Shown: positions 10,629-21,168, counted from the first letter of the stretch. The stretch is 64,000 bases of DNA from Lachnospiraceae bacterium (GCA_022794035.1 JAAWDX010000003.1:359681-423680), one strand, 5' to 3'. The notes: generated by a model from the letters alone, not told the origin. Numbers and translations are program-made.

Positions 10629-11891
10629 TTGTTTAAAACAATTAGAGACATTGTCAAGATCCCGGATCTTCGCAGAAGAATCCTTTATACTTTGATGATG
10701 TTAGCCCTTGTCCGTTTAGGCTCATTGATCCCCAGCCCCCTGATGGATGCTGCGGTAGTGAAAAACTACTTTGCATCCGCAGGCGGTGTGATGGCACTTT
10801 TCGATATTATGTCCGGTAATGCATTCAGTAATATGAATCTTTTTGCGATGGGAATTCAGCCCTATATCAATGCTTCCATTATTATTAGCTTGCTTACGGT
10901 AGCGATTCCCAAATTGGAGGAGCTTCAAAAAGAAGGCGAATCCGGGCGAAAGAAAATTTCACAATATACAAGAGTGCTTACAGTTGCGCTTGCCCTGCTA
11001 CAATCCTTCGGTATATCTTACGGACTTCGCAGTGGATTTACCAGTGATCTTGGTACAGCATGGTCGATCATTGTTTCCATGTCTGTATTCACAGCAGGCA
11101 GCGTTTTCGTCATGTGGATTGGTGAAAACATTACGGAAAAAGGTATAGGTAACGGCATTTCGCTGATTATTATGATTAACGTTCTGTCAAGAGTACCTTC
11201 AGCGGTGGGTGCGCTTGTAAGCTATGAGAACTATTGGATGCTGGGAGTTATTGTCGTGATCCTCGTATTGGTAGTTGCATTCATCGTAGTTTTGGAACTT
11301 GCAGAACGCCGGATTCCCATCCAATATGCAAAGCGGATGCAGGGACGTAAGACATATGGAGGCAGCTCCACTTATATTCCGATTCGAGTTAATATGGCTG
11401 GCGTAATCCCGATTATTTTTGCTATATCCATTATGAGCCTGCCGGGGATTATCACCGGTTTTGTAACGGCAACGCCTACCGGATGGTGGGCAACAACCCT
11501 GCGCTGGCTGAATACCGCTCATCCGTTTGGAGCCTGTTTGTATGTGGTACTCATCATCTTCTTCACATACTTCTATGCATCCATCACCTATAATCCGCGG
11601 GATATTGCGGATAACCTGAAGAAGAACGGCGGTTTCATTCCCGGTTTTCGTCCCGGAGCTCCGACGTTAGACTATTTAAAGAAAACATCTCATTACGTAG
11701 TCTTTATCGGTGCTATCATGCTGGCGATTGTCGCAAGTATTCCGGTGATTCTTTCATTTGTCTTCAAGATTGACAATTTGTCTATTGGAGGTTCCTCTCT
11801 GATGATTTGTATCGGCGTAGCGCTTGAAACCGTGAAGCAGATCGAAGGTCAGATGGTGATGCGTCATTATAAAGGATTTTTATCTAAGTAA
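10629..11891 (+). CDS. secY: Protein translocase subunit SecY
   Basis: 420 residues from a TTG start with AAAGGAGGG 8 bases upstream. It is the channel of the Sec translocon, with about ten membrane segments, the ring-type helix GNGISLIIMINVL, and the cytosolic loop RRIPIQYAKRMQGRK that contacts ribosome and SecA. It lies in its usual place after rplO. The TTG start may damp expression relative to the ribosomal genes. Confidence 0.97.
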   Translation: MFKTIRDIVKIPDLRRRILYTLMMLALVRLGSLIPSPLMDAAVVKNYFASAGGVMALFDIMSGNAFSNMNLFAMGIQPYINASIIISLLTVAIPKLEELQKEGESGRKKISQYTRVLTVALALLQSFGISYGLRSGFTSDLGTAWSIIVSMSVFTAGSVFVMWIGENITEKGIGNGISLIIMINVLSRVPSAVGALVSYENYWMLGVIVVILVLVVAFIVVLELAERRIPIQYAKRMQGRKTYGGSSTYIPIRVNMAGVIPIIFAISIMSLPGIITGFVTATPTGWWATTLRWLNTAHPFGACLYVVLIIFFTYFYASITYNPRDIADNLKKNGGFIPGFRPGAPTLDYLKKTSHYVVFIGAIMLAIVASIPVILSFVFKIDNLSIGGSSLMICIGVALETVKQIEGQMVMRHYKGFLSK

Positions 11892-11910
11892 GAAGCATGG
11901 AGGTAAAGGG

Positions 11911-12540
11911 ATGAAGCTCATATTGCTTGGCGCCCCTGGCGCCGGAAAAGGAACGCAGGCGACACGCCTGGCAGATGCCTACCATATTCCGCATATTTCC
12001 ACCGGAGATATTTTCAGAGCCAATCTGAAAAAGGAGACTCCGCTGGGATTAAAGGCAAAGGAATATATGGATCAGGGCCTGCTGGTTCCTGATGAACTTA
12101 CGGTGGATCTGGTCATGGATCGGCTGCAGGCAGCTGATTGTGAGAACGGATATATTTTAGACGGTTTTCCCAGAACATTGGTGCAGGCAGCTGCACTGGA
12201 TGCCAAGGTGGAAATCGACGCGGCTGTGAATGTTGAAGTTCCGGATGAGCAGATTGTGAAGCGGATGGCAGGAAGGAGAGTTTGCCCTAAGTGCGGCGAG
12301 CCCTACCATACTGAATACAAAATTCCTCAGAAGGAGGGCATTTGTGATCGGTGTGGAGCGTCCCTGATGATCCGTAAAGATGATGAAGCAGAAACAGTAA
12401 AGAAGCGCCTGACGGTCTACCATGAGCAGACAGCGCCTTTAATTGGTCATTATCAAACTGCTGGAAAGTTGATTACTGTGGATGGTACCAAAGCGGTGGA
12501 AACCGTTACAGAAGATATCATAAAGGCTTTAGAAGCTTAA
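11911..12540 (+). CDS. adk: Adenylate kinase (zinc-binding lid)
   Basis: 209 residues. It interconverts ATP, AMP and ADP. The P-loop [10 protein letters not shown] is at 7-16 and the AMP-site DGFPRT at 84-89. The lid carries four cysteines (Cys125, Cys128, Cys145, Cys148), giving the Gram-positive zinc form. Usually map follows adk in Firmicutes; here infA follows directly. Confidence 0.97.
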   Translation: MKLILLGAPGAGKGTQATRLADAYHIPHISTGDIFRANLKKETPLGLKAKEYMDQGLLVPDELTVDLVMDRLQAADCENGYILDGFPRTLVQAAALDAKVEIDAAVNVEVPDEQIVKRMAGRRVCPKCGEPYHTEYKIPQKEGICDRCGASLMIRKDDEAETVKKRLTVYHEQTAPLIGHYQTAGKLITVDGTKAVETVTEDIIKALEA

Positions 12541-12601
12541 GGTATGTAAGCCCTTAGGATTGGACTCATCAAAGGGTCAGCAACAAAGCAGGAGGTTAAG
12601 C

Positions 12602-12820
12602 ATGTCAAAGAACGATGTTGTAGAGATGGAAGGCACTGTTGTGGAGAAGCTTCCTAATGCCATGTTTCTGGTTGAGCTGGAGAATGGGCATCGGGTGCTA
12701 TCTCATATCAGCGGCAAGCTTAGAATGAACTTCATTAAAATATTACCTGGAGATAAGGTCACACTTGAACTTTCTCCCTATGATTTATCGAAAGGCCGTA
12801 TTGTTTGGAGAGCTAAATGA
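12602..12820 (+). CDS. infA: Translation initiation factor IF-1
   Basis: 72 residues from ATG 12602 with AGGAGG 6 bases upstream. The frame is open further upstream but without family similarity. An OB fold with [19 protein letters not shown] and GRIVWRAK at the end. It occupies the 30S A site during initiation. Confidence 0.97.
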   Translation: MSKNDVVEMEGTVVEKLPNAMFLVELENGHRVLSHISGKLRMNFIKILPGDKVTLELSPYDLSKGRIVWRAK

Positions 12821-12848
12821 TCCAAGCAGGCAAGAAAGGAGCGATGAC

Positions 12849-12962
12849 ATGAAAGTACGTTCATCAGTAAAGCCTATGTGTGAAAAGTGCAAGGTCATCA
12901 AACGCAAAGGTAAGATTATGATCATTTGCGAAAATCCGAAGCATAAGCAAAAACAAGGTTGA
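12849..12962 (+). CDS. rpmJ: 50S ribosomal protein L36
   Basis: 37 residues. The start [17 protein letters not shown] and the zinc ligands Cys11, Cys14, Cys27 and His32 make it the zinc form. Easily missed because of its size; it is flanked by good ribosome binding sites. Confidence 0.96.
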   Translation: MKVRSSVKPMCEKCKVIKRKGKIMIICENPKHKQKQG

Positions 12963-12978
12963 TTAGGAGGAAAAATAT

Positions 12979-13347
12979 ATGGCACGTATTTCAGGCGTAG
13001 ATTTGCCTAACGAGAAACGAGTTGAAGTTGGCCTGACTTATATTTATGGAATCGGCCACACCAGTGCCGTTCGCATTTTGAAGGAAGCCGGCGTAAATCC
13101 TGACACTCGCGTTCGTGATTTGACAGATGACGAAGTCAACAAGATCCGCAGCATTATTGATGAATCTCAGATGGTAGAGGGCGATCTTCGCAGAGAAATT
13201 GCACTGAATATCAAACGACTGACTGAGATTGGCTGCTATAGAGGCGTTCGTCACAGAAGAAGCCTGCCCGTTCGTGGACAAAATACCAAGAATAATGCAC
13301 GTACGCGCAAAGGCCCGCGTCGCACGATCGCTAATAAGAAGAAATAA
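12979..13347 (+). CDS. rpsM: 30S ribosomal protein S13
   Basis: 122 residues. [20 protein letters not shown], the helix-hairpin-helix [11 protein letters not shown], and the basic tail [17 protein letters not shown]. It bridges the 30S head to the 50S subunit. Confidence 0.97.
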   Translation: MARISGVDLPNEKRVEVGLTYIYGIGHTSAVRILKEAGVNPDTRVRDLTDDEVNKIRSIIDESQMVEGDLRREIALNIKRLTEIGCYRGVRHRRSLPVRGQNTKNNARTRKGPRRTIANKKK

Positions 13348-13363
13348 TTAGGAGGGTTTAAAC

Positions 13364-13762
13364 GTGGCACCTAAGAAAGGTCTTAAAAAGACAACGCGCC
13401 GTCGTAACCGCAAAAATATTGACAGAGGTCAGGCGCACATTCAATCTACATTCAACAATACGATTGTTACTTTAACAGATACTGCCGGTAATGCTCTTTC
13501 CTGGGCAAGCGCAGGTGGACTTGGCTTCCGCGGTTCTCGTAAGAATACTCCTTATGCAGCACAGATGGCTGCTGAGACGGCAGCAAAGGCTGCTATGGAG
13601 CATGGTTTAAAGACGGTAGAAGTGAGTGTAAAGGGTCCTGGAGCTGGCCGTGAGGCTGCGATCCGTGCTCTGCAGGCTGCTGGTCTGGAAGTTACCGCAA
13701 TTCGGGATGTGACGCCCGTACCTCATAACGGATGTCGTCCTCCCAAACGCAGAAGAGTATAA
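13364..13762 (+). CDS. rpsK: 30S ribosomal protein S11
   Basis: 132 residues from [23 protein letters not shown] and the end [16 protein letters not shown] are the family signature. It lies in the 30S platform near the mRNA exit. Confidence 0.97.
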   Translation: MAPKKGLKKTTRRRNRKNIDRGQAHIQSTFNNTIVTLTDTAGNALSWASAGGLGFRGSRKNTPYAAQMAAETAAKAAMEHGLKTVEVSVKGPGAGREAAIRALQAAGLEVTAIRDVTPVPHNGCRPPKRRRV

Positions 13763-13780
13763 TTGGAGGTATAGGAGAAT

Positions 13781-14410
13781 ATGGCAAGATATATTGGATC
13801 TGTATGCAGACTTTGCCGTCGTGAAGGCGAAAAGCTTTTCCTGAAAGGCGAGAGATGCTACAAGAGTGATAAATGCGCGGTAGAAAAGCGTGCGTATGCA
13901 CCTGGTATGCATGGTCAGGCAAGAAAGAAGATGTCTGAGTACGGTATGCAGCTGCGTGAGAAGCAGAAAGCTAAAAGAATTTATGGAATTTTGGAAACAC
14001 AGTTTCATAATTACTTTGTGACCGCAAGCGCTCAAAAGGGTATTGCCGGTGACAACCTGTTAAAGCTGCTGGAGCGTCGCTTAGATAATGTGGTTTATCG
14101 TGCAGGCTTTGGCCGTTCTCGCACAGAGGCTCGTCAGGTCATTCGTCATAATCATATTCAGGTAAATGGTAAGAAAGTGAACATTCCTTCTTATCAGGTA
14201 AAACCCGGTGATGTGATTACTTTGAAGGAAGGCTCTGTTTCTATGCAGCGCTTCAAAGACATTTTTGATACGACTGCCGGTCGTGTAATTCCTGAATGGA
14301 TCGCAGTGGATCAGGAAAATGCCAAGATTAACGTGCAGGCAATCCCGACCCGTGAGCAGATTGAAATTCCGGTAAATGAAACGCTGATCGTCGAGTTGTA
14401 TTCTAAATAA
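13781..14410 (+). CDS. rpsD: 30S ribosomal protein S4, zinc form
   Basis: 209 residues. The N-terminal cysteines in VCRLCRREG plus Cys26 and Cys32 form the zinc-type site. The S4 RNA-binding domain has [14 protein letters not shown] and [18 protein letters not shown]. It initiates 30S assembly and, in some bacteria, feeds back on the alpha operon. Confidence 0.97.
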   Translation: MARYIGSVCRLCRREGEKLFLKGERCYKSDKCAVEKRAYAPGMHGQARKKMSEYGMQLREKQKAKRIYGILETQFHNYFVTASAQKGIAGDNLLKLLERRLDNVVYRAGFGRSRTEARQVIRHNHIQVNGKKVNIPSYQVKPGDVITLKEGSVSMQRFKDIFDTTAGRVIPEWIAVDQENAKINVQAIPTREQIEIPVNETLIVELYSK

Positions 14411-14442
14411 TAAAGAGCTCTAGAGAGTGAAGGAGGTTCCCT

Positions 14443-15402
14443 GTGTTAGAATTTGAGAAGCCACGTATTGACGTGATGGATATCAGTGAAGACGGTACCT
14501 ATGGCAAGTTTGTTGTCGAGCCTTTAGAGAGAGGCTATGGTACGACACTCGGAAATTCTCTCCGCAGAATTATGTTGTCATCGCTTCCAGGCGCAGCGAT
14601 TTCCACAATCAAAATCGATGGTGTGCTCCATGAATTCTCAGTGATTCCTGGTGTGAAGGAAGATGTTTCTGAGATCATTCTGAATTTAAAAAATGTAGCG
14701 GTAAAGGCACATACAGAAAGCAATGAGCCTAAGACAGCCTACATTGAATATGAGGGTGAAGGAGTCATCAGAGCTAGGGATATTAAGATGGATCAGGACT
14801 ATGAGATCATTAATCCTGATCAGGTGATTGCAACGCTGAGCGGCGGTCCGCAGTCGAAGCTGTTTATGGAACTGACCATCACAAAGGGCAGAGGCTATGT
14901 GGGCGCTGATAAGAATAAGGATGACAATCAGCCAATTGGCGTAATCGCGATTGATTCTTTATACACTCCCGTAGAGCGTGTAAATTTCATCGTTGAGAAT
15001 ACTCGTGTAGGTCAAATTACCGATTATGATAAATTGACGATGGAGATTTGGACCAACGGAACGATTAAGCCGGATGAAGCGGTTAGCCTGGCAGCAAAGG
15101 TTTTGAACGACCATCTGGCTCTGTTCATCGACCTTTCCGACAGCGCTAAAAATGCGGAAATTATGGTTGAAAAGGAAGAAGATCAGAAAGAGAAAGTCTT
15201 AACGATGACAATCGAAGAGATGGATCTGTCTGTTCGTTCTTATAACTGCTTGAAGAGAGCGGGTATTGATACTATTGAAGATCTGACCAACAAAACGGAA
15301 GATGAAATGATGAAAGTCCGTAATCTGGGACGCAAGTCCTTAGATGAGGTATTGAGCAAATTGCATGAGGTTGGGCTTTCCCTGAAGCCTCATGAAGAAT
15401 AA
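14443..15402 (+). CDS. rpoA: RNA polymerase alpha subunit
   Basis: 319 residues from a GTG start with AAGGAGG upstream. The N-terminal domain ([20 protein letters not shown], residues about 30-49) drives dimerisation and assembly. An acidic linker follows (KEEDQKEKV). The C-terminal domain (about 250-315, [14 protein letters not shown] and [12 protein letters not shown]) contacts UP elements and activators. Confidence 0.97.
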   Translation: MLEFEKPRIDVMDISEDGTYGKFVVEPLERGYGTTLGNSLRRIMLSSLPGAAISTIKIDGVLHEFSVIPGVKEDVSEIILNLKNVAVKAHTESNEPKTAYIEYEGEGVIRARDIKMDQDYEIINPDQVIATLSGGPQSKLFMELTITKGRGYVGADKNKDDNQPIGVIAIDSLYTPVERVNFIVENTRVGQITDYDKLTMEIWTNGTIKPDEAVSLAAKVLNDHLALFIDLSDSAKNAEIMVEKEEDQKEKVLTMTIEEMDLSVRSYNCLKRAGIDTIEDLTNKTEDEMMKVRNLGRKSLDEVLSKLHEVGLSLKPHEE

Positions 15403-15408
15403 TGCTCA

Positions 15409-15432
15409 GCTTTTAGCAGAAATGCTGAAAGC
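15409..15432 (+). promoter_or_regulatory. GAAA-tetraloop hairpin after rpoA
   Basis: A 10-bp stem (one G-U) capped by GAAA sits seven bases after the rpoA stop, in the 158-base gap before rplQ. No T-run follows, so it is not a classical terminator. It may protect or process the mRNA between the two genes. Confidence 0.4.
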
Positions 15433-15560
15433 AGTAGTATCTTATTTCTTTAGCCGGAGATAAGATCACGGTTTTGAGCTGCATTTGGTAGCCGTAAAGA
15501 CCGGGGGCTCCGTCAAATTTGAGGAAGGCGGCGCCTTGTTGATCATAGGAGGATATTATA

Positions 15561-16097
15561 ATGGCTGGATACAGAAAGCTTGGAAGAACCTCTTCTCAGC
15601 GAAAAGCACTGCTGCGCAATCAGGTGACGAACCTGTTATACCATGGCAGAATTACCACTACTGTTACTAAGGCAAAGGAAATTCGCCGCGAGGCAGAAAA
15701 GCTGATTACCTTAGCAATTCGTGAAAAGGATCATTATGAGACCGTTGAAGTAAATGTACGCGTTCCTAAGAAGGACAAAGATGGAAGAAGAGTAAAAGAA
15801 GTCGTAGACGGTAAGAAAGTGACCGTATATGAAGAGATCAAGAAAACGATCAAAAAGGATAGTCCTTCTCGTCTGCATGCAAGACGTCAGATGCTAAAAG
15901 TTTTTAACCCTGTTACCGAGGTACCGGCTGACGGTGTTAAAAAGAGAAGTTTGAGTAAGAAAGTTGACATGGTTGCTAAAATGTTTGATGAAGTAGCGCC
16001 TAAGTATGAAAATCGCAAAGGCGGGTATACCCGTATCATCAAAGTAGGTCCGAGAAAGGGCGACGGAGCTGAAGTAGCAATCATCGAATTAGTATAA
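15561..16097 (+). CDS. rplQ: 50S ribosomal protein L17 with internal insertion
   Basis: 178 residues against about 120 for the standard form. The N-terminal [19 protein letters not shown] and C-terminal [20 protein letters not shown] parts are normal. Between KLITLAI and LHARRQ there is a charged stretch of about 45 residues (roughly 55-100, with [17 protein letters not shown]). The frame is unbroken, so it is a true insertion. Similar long L17 proteins occur in some clostridia. It is the last gene of the operon. Confidence 0.95.
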   Translation: MAGYRKLGRTSSQRKALLRNQVTNLLYHGRITTTVTKAKEIRREAEKLITLAIREKDHYETVEVNVRVPKKDKDGRRVKEVVDGKKVTVYEEIKKTIKKDSPSRLHARRQMLKVFNPVTEVPADGVKKRSLSKKVDMVAKMFDEVAPKYENRKGGYTRIIKVGPRKGDGAEVAIIELV

Positions 16098-16102
16098 AAT
16101 GA

Positions 16103-16138
16103 AAAAGCAGGTCGGACTTCGGTCCTGCCTGCTTTTCT
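16103..16138 (+). terminator. Operon-end terminator with TTCG loop
   Basis: AAGCAGG..GGAC, TTCG, GTCC..CCTGCTT, followed by TTTTCTT, right after rplQ. It ends only 18 bases before the ecfA1 start codon, so ecf transcription must come from read-through or from a promoter inside rplQ. Confidence 0.85.
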
Positions 16139-16155
16139 TCATCATGGAGGATGCA

Positions 16156-17007
16156 ATGGAAGAAATGCTTCGCAGCGACAAGCTGGAATTTGCTTATGCG
16201 GCAGAGGAAGAGGAGAATGCGCAGCCCCCGGCGTTTGCTCTGCGCGGTGTGGACATGACGGTGAGACCGGGAGAATTTGTTGTGATCTTAGGACACAACG
16301 GTTCCGGCAAATCAACCTTTGCCCGTCATATCAATGCGCTGCTGCAGCCATCGGCAGGAACGCTTTGGGTTGAAGGTATGGATACAAAGCAAGAGGATAA
16401 GATATGGCTCATCCGGCAAAAGGCAGGGATGATTTTCCAAAACCCGGATAATCAGATGGTAGCATCCATTGTGGAAGAGGATGTGGCGTTTGGCCCTGAG
16501 AATTTGGGGATGCAGCCGGAAAAAATCCGCATGAACGTGAAGGAAGCATTAGAGGCCGTTGGCATGCTTTCACATCGAAAAAGCGTACCGACTCGCCTCT
16601 CAGGAGGACAGAAACAGAGAATTGCCATTGCCGGCGTGCTTGCCATGCGCCCAGAGTGTATTGTGCTCGATGAACCAACGGCTATGCTTGACCCTAAGGG
16701 GCGGCAGGAAGTCATGGAGACGCTTTGGAAATTAAATAAAGAAGAGAAGATTACAGTGATTCATATTACGCATTATATGGAAGAAGCCGTGCAGGCTGAT
16801 CGGGTGATTGTGATGGATCACGGAAAAATTGTATTGGAAGGGACTCCCAAAGAGGTTTTTTCGCAGGTAGAGGAGCTTAAAAAATATGGCCTTGATGTGC
16901 CGCCCATGACAGAACTGGCATATCGGCTGCGTAAAGATGGATTGTCATTGCCGCAGGATATTTTGACGACGAAAGAAATGGTGGATGCTTTATGTCAATT
17001 GAAGTAA
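16156..17007 (+). CDS. ecfA1: ECF transporter ATPase A1
   Basis: 283 residues from ATG 16156, set by GGAGG at 16146-16150. The open frame upstream runs into the terminator and is not translated. An ABC ATPase with Walker [10 protein letters not shown] (46-54), Q-loop FQNPDNQ, signature LSGGQKQR and Walker [13 protein letters not shown]. With EcfA2 and EcfT it powers uptake of vitamins and metals by interchangeable S-components, none of which is encoded here (group II arrangement). The gene overlaps ecfA2 by 16 bases. Confidence 0.94.
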   Translation: MEEMLRSDKLEFAYAAEEEENAQPPAFALRGVDMTVRPGEFVVILGHNGSGKSTFARHINALLQPSAGTLWVEGMDTKQEDKIWLIRQKAGMIFQNPDNQMVASIVEEDVAFGPENLGMQPEKIRMNVKEALEAVGMLSHRKSVPTRLSGGQKQRIAIAGVLAMRPECIVLDEPTAMLDPKGRQEVMETLWKLNKEEKITVIHITHYMEEAVQADRVIVMDHGKIVLEGTPKEVFSQVEELKKYGLDVPPMTELAYRLRKDGLSLPQDILTTKEMVDALCQLK

Positions 17008-17891
17008 AGGACCTAACATATATCTATGAGCCAGGGACGCCGAATGAAAAGACGGCGCTGAAAAATGTAAATCTTACGATCCACGAAGGAGAATTTATCG
17101 GCATTATCGGGCATACCGGTTCGGGAAAATCCACACTGATCCAGCATTTGAACGGCCTGATTCAACCATCAAATGGCACGGTGCTCTGTGACGGTGAGGA
17201 CATTTTCGCACCGCCGGCAATAGAAGAGGGTAAGGGATCGAAGAAAAAAGAAAGAGCCCGCAGGGCGGAAAAGTTAAAACGGATCCGGCAGAAGGTTGGA
17301 TTGGTTTTTCAATATCCAGAGCATCAATTATTTGAGATGACAGTAGAGAAGGACATCGCCTTTGGTCCTAATAATATGGGACTCTCCGCAGAAGAGGTGA
17401 GTCTGAGAGTGGATGAGGCTATGCGCATGGTGGGGCTTAGCGAAGACTACAAACAAAAATCCCCGTTTGAGCTGTCCGGGGGACAAAAACGAAGAGTTGC
17501 CATTGCTGGTGTGCTTGCTATGAAGCCCGAATATTTAATCTTGGATGAACCGACTGCCGGATTGGATCCCAGGGGACGAGATGAGATTCTGGCACAGATC
17601 GAGTGGCTGCAGAAGGAGCAAAAGACAGCCGTGATTCTAGTCTCCCATAGTATGGAGGATGTAGCGAAACATGTGGACCGCATTATCGCCATGGGCGGCG
17701 GACAGGTGCGTTTTGACGGTACGCCGGCAGAGGTGTTTGCCCATGGAGACGAATTAAGAGAAATTGGGTTAGATATCCCACAGGTCACGCAGCTGGGCAA
17801 TTTGCTGCGCGAAAATGGGTTTGAGCTTCCGGAAACCATTTTGAATATGGATCAGATGGAGGCATATCTGCTAAAAGTATTCAAGAGGTGA
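16992..17891 (+). CDS. ecfA2: ECF transporter ATPase A2
   Basis: 299 residues. Walker [11 protein letters not shown]-loop FQYPEHQ, signature LSGGQKRR and Walker [14 protein letters not shown] lysine-rich insert ([16 protein letters not shown]) lies before the Q-loop. It pairs with EcfA1 to form the heterodimeric motor and overlaps its neighbour at the start. Confidence 0.94.
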   Translation: MSIEVKDLTYIYEPGTPNEKTALKNVNLTIHEGEFIGIIGHTGSGKSTLIQHLNGLIQPSNGTVLCDGEDIFAPPAIEEGKGSKKKERARRAEKLKRIRQKVGLVFQYPEHQLFEMTVEKDIAFGPNNMGLSAEEVSLRVDEAMRMVGLSEDYKQKSPFELSGGQKRRVAIAGVLAMKPEYLILDEPTAGLDPRGRDEILAQIEWLQKEQKTAVILVSHSMEDVAKHVDRIIAMGGGQVRFDGTPAEVFAHGDELREIGLDIPQVTQLGNLLRENGFELPETILNMDQMEAYLLKVFKR

Positions 17892-17895
17892 TGCA

Positions 17896-18729
17896 ATGCT
17901 GCGAGATATAACAATAGGACAATATTATGATGTGGATTCCGCAGTGCATCGGCTGGATCCGCGCACAAAGATTGTGGCAACCATGCTCTATATTATCGGT
18001 CTTTTCTGCATAAAGAATATGCTTGGCTTTGCAGTCGCCGCACTGGGGCTTTGGGGCGCGGTTAAGCTGACCAAAATCCCGTTTCGCTTCATTCTGCGGG
18101 GCCTAAAGACCATTATGATGCTTCTTTTATTTACCGTTGTTTTGAATATTTTTCTTGTGAAGGGAGATCCGATCTGGCAATGGGGCATCCTTTCTATCAC
18201 GAAGCAAGGGCTTTATACAGCTGCTTTCATGGCGCTGCGTCTGATCCTGCTGATTATCGGCTGCTCTATGATGACGCTGACAACAACGCCTATCGAGCTC
18301 ACAGACGGCTTAGAGCGCCTTCTGAGGCCTCTAAAAAGGATTAAAGTGCCAGTGCATGACATTGCTATGATGATGAGCATTGCGCTGCGTTTCATTCCTA
18401 TATTATTAGAAGAGACCGATAAAATTATGAAGGCACAGACAGCCAGAGGCGCCGATTTTGAATCCGGCAGCCTGATCGTCAGGGCTAAGAGCCTGATCCC
18501 CGTACTAGTGCCGCTCTTCATTTCTGCTTTCCGCAGAGCGGACGAATTGGCGACGGCCATGGAGGCGCGCTGCTACCGGGGCGACGAGGGACGGACGAGG
18601 ATGAAGGAACTCAAGTACGCCAAAGCCGACTACGCGGCCAAGGGGATCCTCATCGTATTCTTAGGTATTTTAATTTTTTCACGGTATCTGCCCAGCATCA
18701 CCTCTGTGATCAGCAGGATCGTAGGATGA
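17896..18729 (+). CDS. ecfT: ECF transporter transmembrane protein T
   Basis: 277 residues with several hydrophobic segments at the N-terminus and one at the C-terminus. The two coupling motifs that dock on the ATPases are visible as AQTARGADF and EARCYRGDE. It carries the T-component role for the whole set of S-components in the cell. Confidence 0.93.
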   Translation: MLRDITIGQYYDVDSAVHRLDPRTKIVATMLYIIGLFCIKNMLGFAVAALGLWGAVKLTKIPFRFILRGLKTIMMLLLFTVVLNIFLVKGDPIWQWGILSITKQGLYTAAFMALRLILLIIGCSMMTLTTTPIELTDGLERLLRPLKRIKVPVHDIAMMMSIALRFIPILLEETDKIMKAQTARGADFESGSLIVRAKSLIPVLVPLFISAFRRADELATAMEARCYRGDEGRTRMKELKYAKADYAAKGILIVFLGILIFSRYLPSITSVISRIVG

Positions 18730-18740
18730 AAGAGGAAGCA

Positions 18741-19478
18741 ATGAGAAAAGTAGCGTTAGAGCTTGGCTATGACGGATCCCGGTATGTGGGCTGGCAGAGG
18801 CAGGAAAATGGGATGAGCATCCAGCAGGCCATTGAAGATGCCATAGAGAAGCTTTTTCATGAAAAAGTGCATGTTATGGGATCGGGACGTACCGATGCCG
18901 GTGTGCATGCCAGGGGACAGGTAGCGGCTGTGGAGCTGCAGCATACGATTCCTGCAGAGCAACTGATGCGCGCGCTCAACGCTAATCTGCCTTCGGATAT
19001 TCGCATCTATCGCGCCTGGGAGGCTGCTGCCGATTTTCATCCGCGGTTTCAGGCAAAACGCAAGACCTATGCCTATCGGTTTATACAGGCAGAGGTGATG
19101 CCGCCAGAATACAGGCGGTATTATACATTAATCAGAGGACCTTTAGACAGCCAAAAAATAAAGCAGGCCCTTCGGAGCCTGGAGGGAGAGCATGATTTTG
19201 CTGCTTTTCGTTCAGCCGGCGGCATGAATCTCTCTACAGTGCGCCGGATAGATAAAGCTGTGCTTTTAGCCAATGGCGAAGGACAGCGGATAGAAATAAC
19301 GGGAAACGGTTTTTTGTATAATATGGTCCGCATTATTGCAGGGACGATGTTTGAGATTGGCAGAGGAAAACTGGAACCAGAGGTCGTAGAGCAGGCGCTG
19401 CGAAGCAAGCAGCGGGAAATTCTGGGTCCAACTGCTCCGCCGCAGGGATTGATGCTGATGCGAGTGGAATATGAGTAG
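18741..19478 (+). CDS. truA: tRNA pseudouridine(38-40) synthase TruA
   Basis: 245 residues from ATG 18741, which has AGAGGA upstream and gives the family N-terminus MRKVALELGYDGSRYVGWQ. An in-frame ATG at 18726 overlaps the ecfT stop. The catalytic Asp is in GSGRTDAGVHARGQ. It modifies the tRNA anticodon arm. In many Firmicutes rplM-rpsI follows; here the synteny breaks and the next block faces the other way. Confidence 0.95.
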   Translation: MRKVALELGYDGSRYVGWQRQENGMSIQQAIEDAIEKLFHEKVHVMGSGRTDAGVHARGQVAAVELQHTIPAEQLMRALNANLPSDIRIYRAWEAAADFHPRFQAKRKTYAYRFIQAEVMPPEYRRYYTLIRGPLDSQKIKQALRSLEGEHDFAAFRSAGGMNLSTVRRIDKAVLLANGEGQRIEITGNGFLYNMVRIIAGTMFEIGRGKLEPEVVEQALRSKQREILGPTAPPQGLMLMRVEYE

Positions 19479-19498
19479 AAGAGATTTTATATTTCTCA

Positions 19499-20284
19499 CT
19501 AATGGATATCTTTTTTTGTGTATTTCAGATAAGCAATCATGATTCCACCAAGTCCTATGACTGCACCGATGGTAATCATTATACCGTCCAAGCTACCATT
19601 TGAAATAATATTGGCACCCTCGCAATATCCAAATGGTGTTATATATTTCAAGAAATCAACGACATCAGCAATGTTTGCAATTAGATTCAAAAAATACATT
19701 ATTGCAGCAATGCCAAGTCCTACACTTGCACTGCCTTTGCGGAGGAATGCCGAGATAGCGAAGCAGATACCCGCAAGTTCAGTTTGTAGGAGATAATAAG
19801 CGAGATGGAGCAGACTGATTTCCCTCCAAGGAATTGCTTCACCGATAATGGCTATGGAGCCGATAGCAATAGTATAGATAATGATATTCATAGATGTGAT
19901 TTGAATGAATGTGGCAATCAGCTTTTCTGTAATAATTCTTTTGCGGCTGACAGGATGAGTCAGCAGAAATTCGGCTGTTTTGTTCTTTTCTTCTTTGCTG
20001 AGAATACCGACGGCACAAAGAGATGCGTAAAATGCACCGCCAAGACCTAAAATATTGTCGCATTCAACAGTGTAAAATCCAATGAACGTTCCAAAGTTCA
20101 ATTGATCCATACCGAATGCTTTGGTAAAAGAACCCATAGAGGCGAACATGTCAGTAATACTGTTCATCTGCCCCCTCATTTCTGGAAACAGAAAAATGCA
20201 GATTGCAAAAAGAAAGCCAATGGAAGCCGTCCATATTATAAAGGAAGTTTTGCCTTGCTTTAATTCATGTTTTACAAGTGTCAT
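19499..20284 (-). CDS. ABC-2 type transporter permease
   Basis: 261 residues with about six membrane segments. It opens MTLVKHELKQGKTSFIIWT, typical of ABC-2 permeases of the drug or antibiotic-exporter type, and has a cytosolic RKRIITEKLIA loop. It overlaps the ATPase gene by 4 bases (ATGA), so the two are coupled. Base composition is clearly more AT-rich than the flanking truA and arg genes, suggesting transfer. The substrate is unknown. Confidence 0.85.
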   Translation of the reverse strand: MTLVKHELKQGKTSFIIWTASIGFLFAICIFLFPEMRGQMNSITDMFASMGSFTKAFGMDQLNFGTFIGFYTVECDNILGLGGAFYASLCAVGILSKEEKNKTAEFLLTHPVSRKRIITEKLIATFIQITSMNIIIYTIAIGSIAIIGEAIPWREISLLHLAYYLLQTELAGICFAISAFLRKGSASVGLGIAAIMYFLNLIANIADVVDFLKYITPFGYCEGANIISNGSLDGIMITIGAVIGLGGIMIAYLKYTKKDIH

Positions 20285-21162
20285 ACTATTTTACCGTCGC
20301 TTTCATAATACTGTAAGAATACATCGTCAAGATCCGGCTCTGTAACCGTAAGGTCATCAATCTGACCTAAAGACAGAGTATGCAGTAAGGTGCCCATATC
20401 TCCACTGTAAAGAAAACTGACAGAGCCTTTCATTTCTTTTCTATCACGAATACCGCTTAGATGCTCAAGATCTACAATGCCGTGAACGGTAATGCGTTTT
20501 GTACTTGTTTGTGAGAGAATATCTACTCGGTTGCATGCTATTATTCTGCCGTCACGGATAATCGCCGCATGGGTACAGTTATGCTGAATTTCTGAGAGAA
20601 TATGGCTGGATAAGAAAATTGTTGCACCTGCCTTATTTCTTTCTCGCAGAATGTCAAAAAACTCTTTCTGCATTAGCGGATCTAATCCACTGGTTGGCTC
20701 ATCTAGAACAAGCAGCTTTGGCCGGTGTTGTAAAGCACAGACAATAGCTACTTTCTTTCTGTTACCCAAAGACAGATCATCAATTTTTCGGGTCGTATCA
20801 AGTTGTAAACGTTCACAAAGCAGTTTGGATTCATCAGTGCAATCTTTTTTCCTCAGATCGGCGGACAGCTTCAGGATATCTTTTACTTTCATTCCTTGGT
20901 AAAATAATGCCTCCGAGGGAAGGTAACCGATATCCTGCAAAATGGCTTTCTTTTCTTTTGTGATGTTTTTTCCCAATATCATTGCGCAGCCTGAGGTGGG
21001 GAGAATTAGTCCGAGAAGTGCCCGGATTGTCGTGGACTTTCCCGCACCATTTGGGCCGATGAAGCCAAAGAATTCGCCTTGTGTTACTGTCAGGTCAAGG
21101 TCAATGATACCTTTTATTTTACCATAGTATTTTGTGAGCTTTGTTGTTTTAATAATTTCCAT
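20281..21162 (-). CDS. ABC transporter ATP-binding protein
   Basis: 293 residues. Walker A GPNGAGKST, a degenerate signature LSLGNRKK in place of LSGGQ, Walker B LLVLDEPTSGLDP and the H-loop SSHIL. A C-terminal domain of about 80 residues follows (LEHLSGIRD...). The LSLGN variant is common in BcrA/Nat-type exporters. It forms an export unit with the downstream permease and lies under the TetR gene. Confidence 0.88.
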   Translation of the reverse strand: MEIIKTTKLTKYYGKIKGIIDLDLTVTQGEFFGFIGPNGAGKSTTIRALLGLILPTSGCAMILGKNITKEKKAILQDIGYLPSEALFYQGMKVKDILKLSADLRKKDCTDESKLLCERLQLDTTRKIDDLSLGNRKKVAIVCALQHRPKLLVLDEPTSGLDPLMQKEFFDILRERNKAGATIFLSSHILSEIQHNCTHAAIIRDGRIIACNRVDILSQTSTKRITVHGIVDLEHLSGIRDRKEMKGSVSFLYSGDMGTLLHTLSLGQIDDLTVTEPDLDDVFLQYYESDGKIV

Positions 21163-21168
21163 ATTCCA

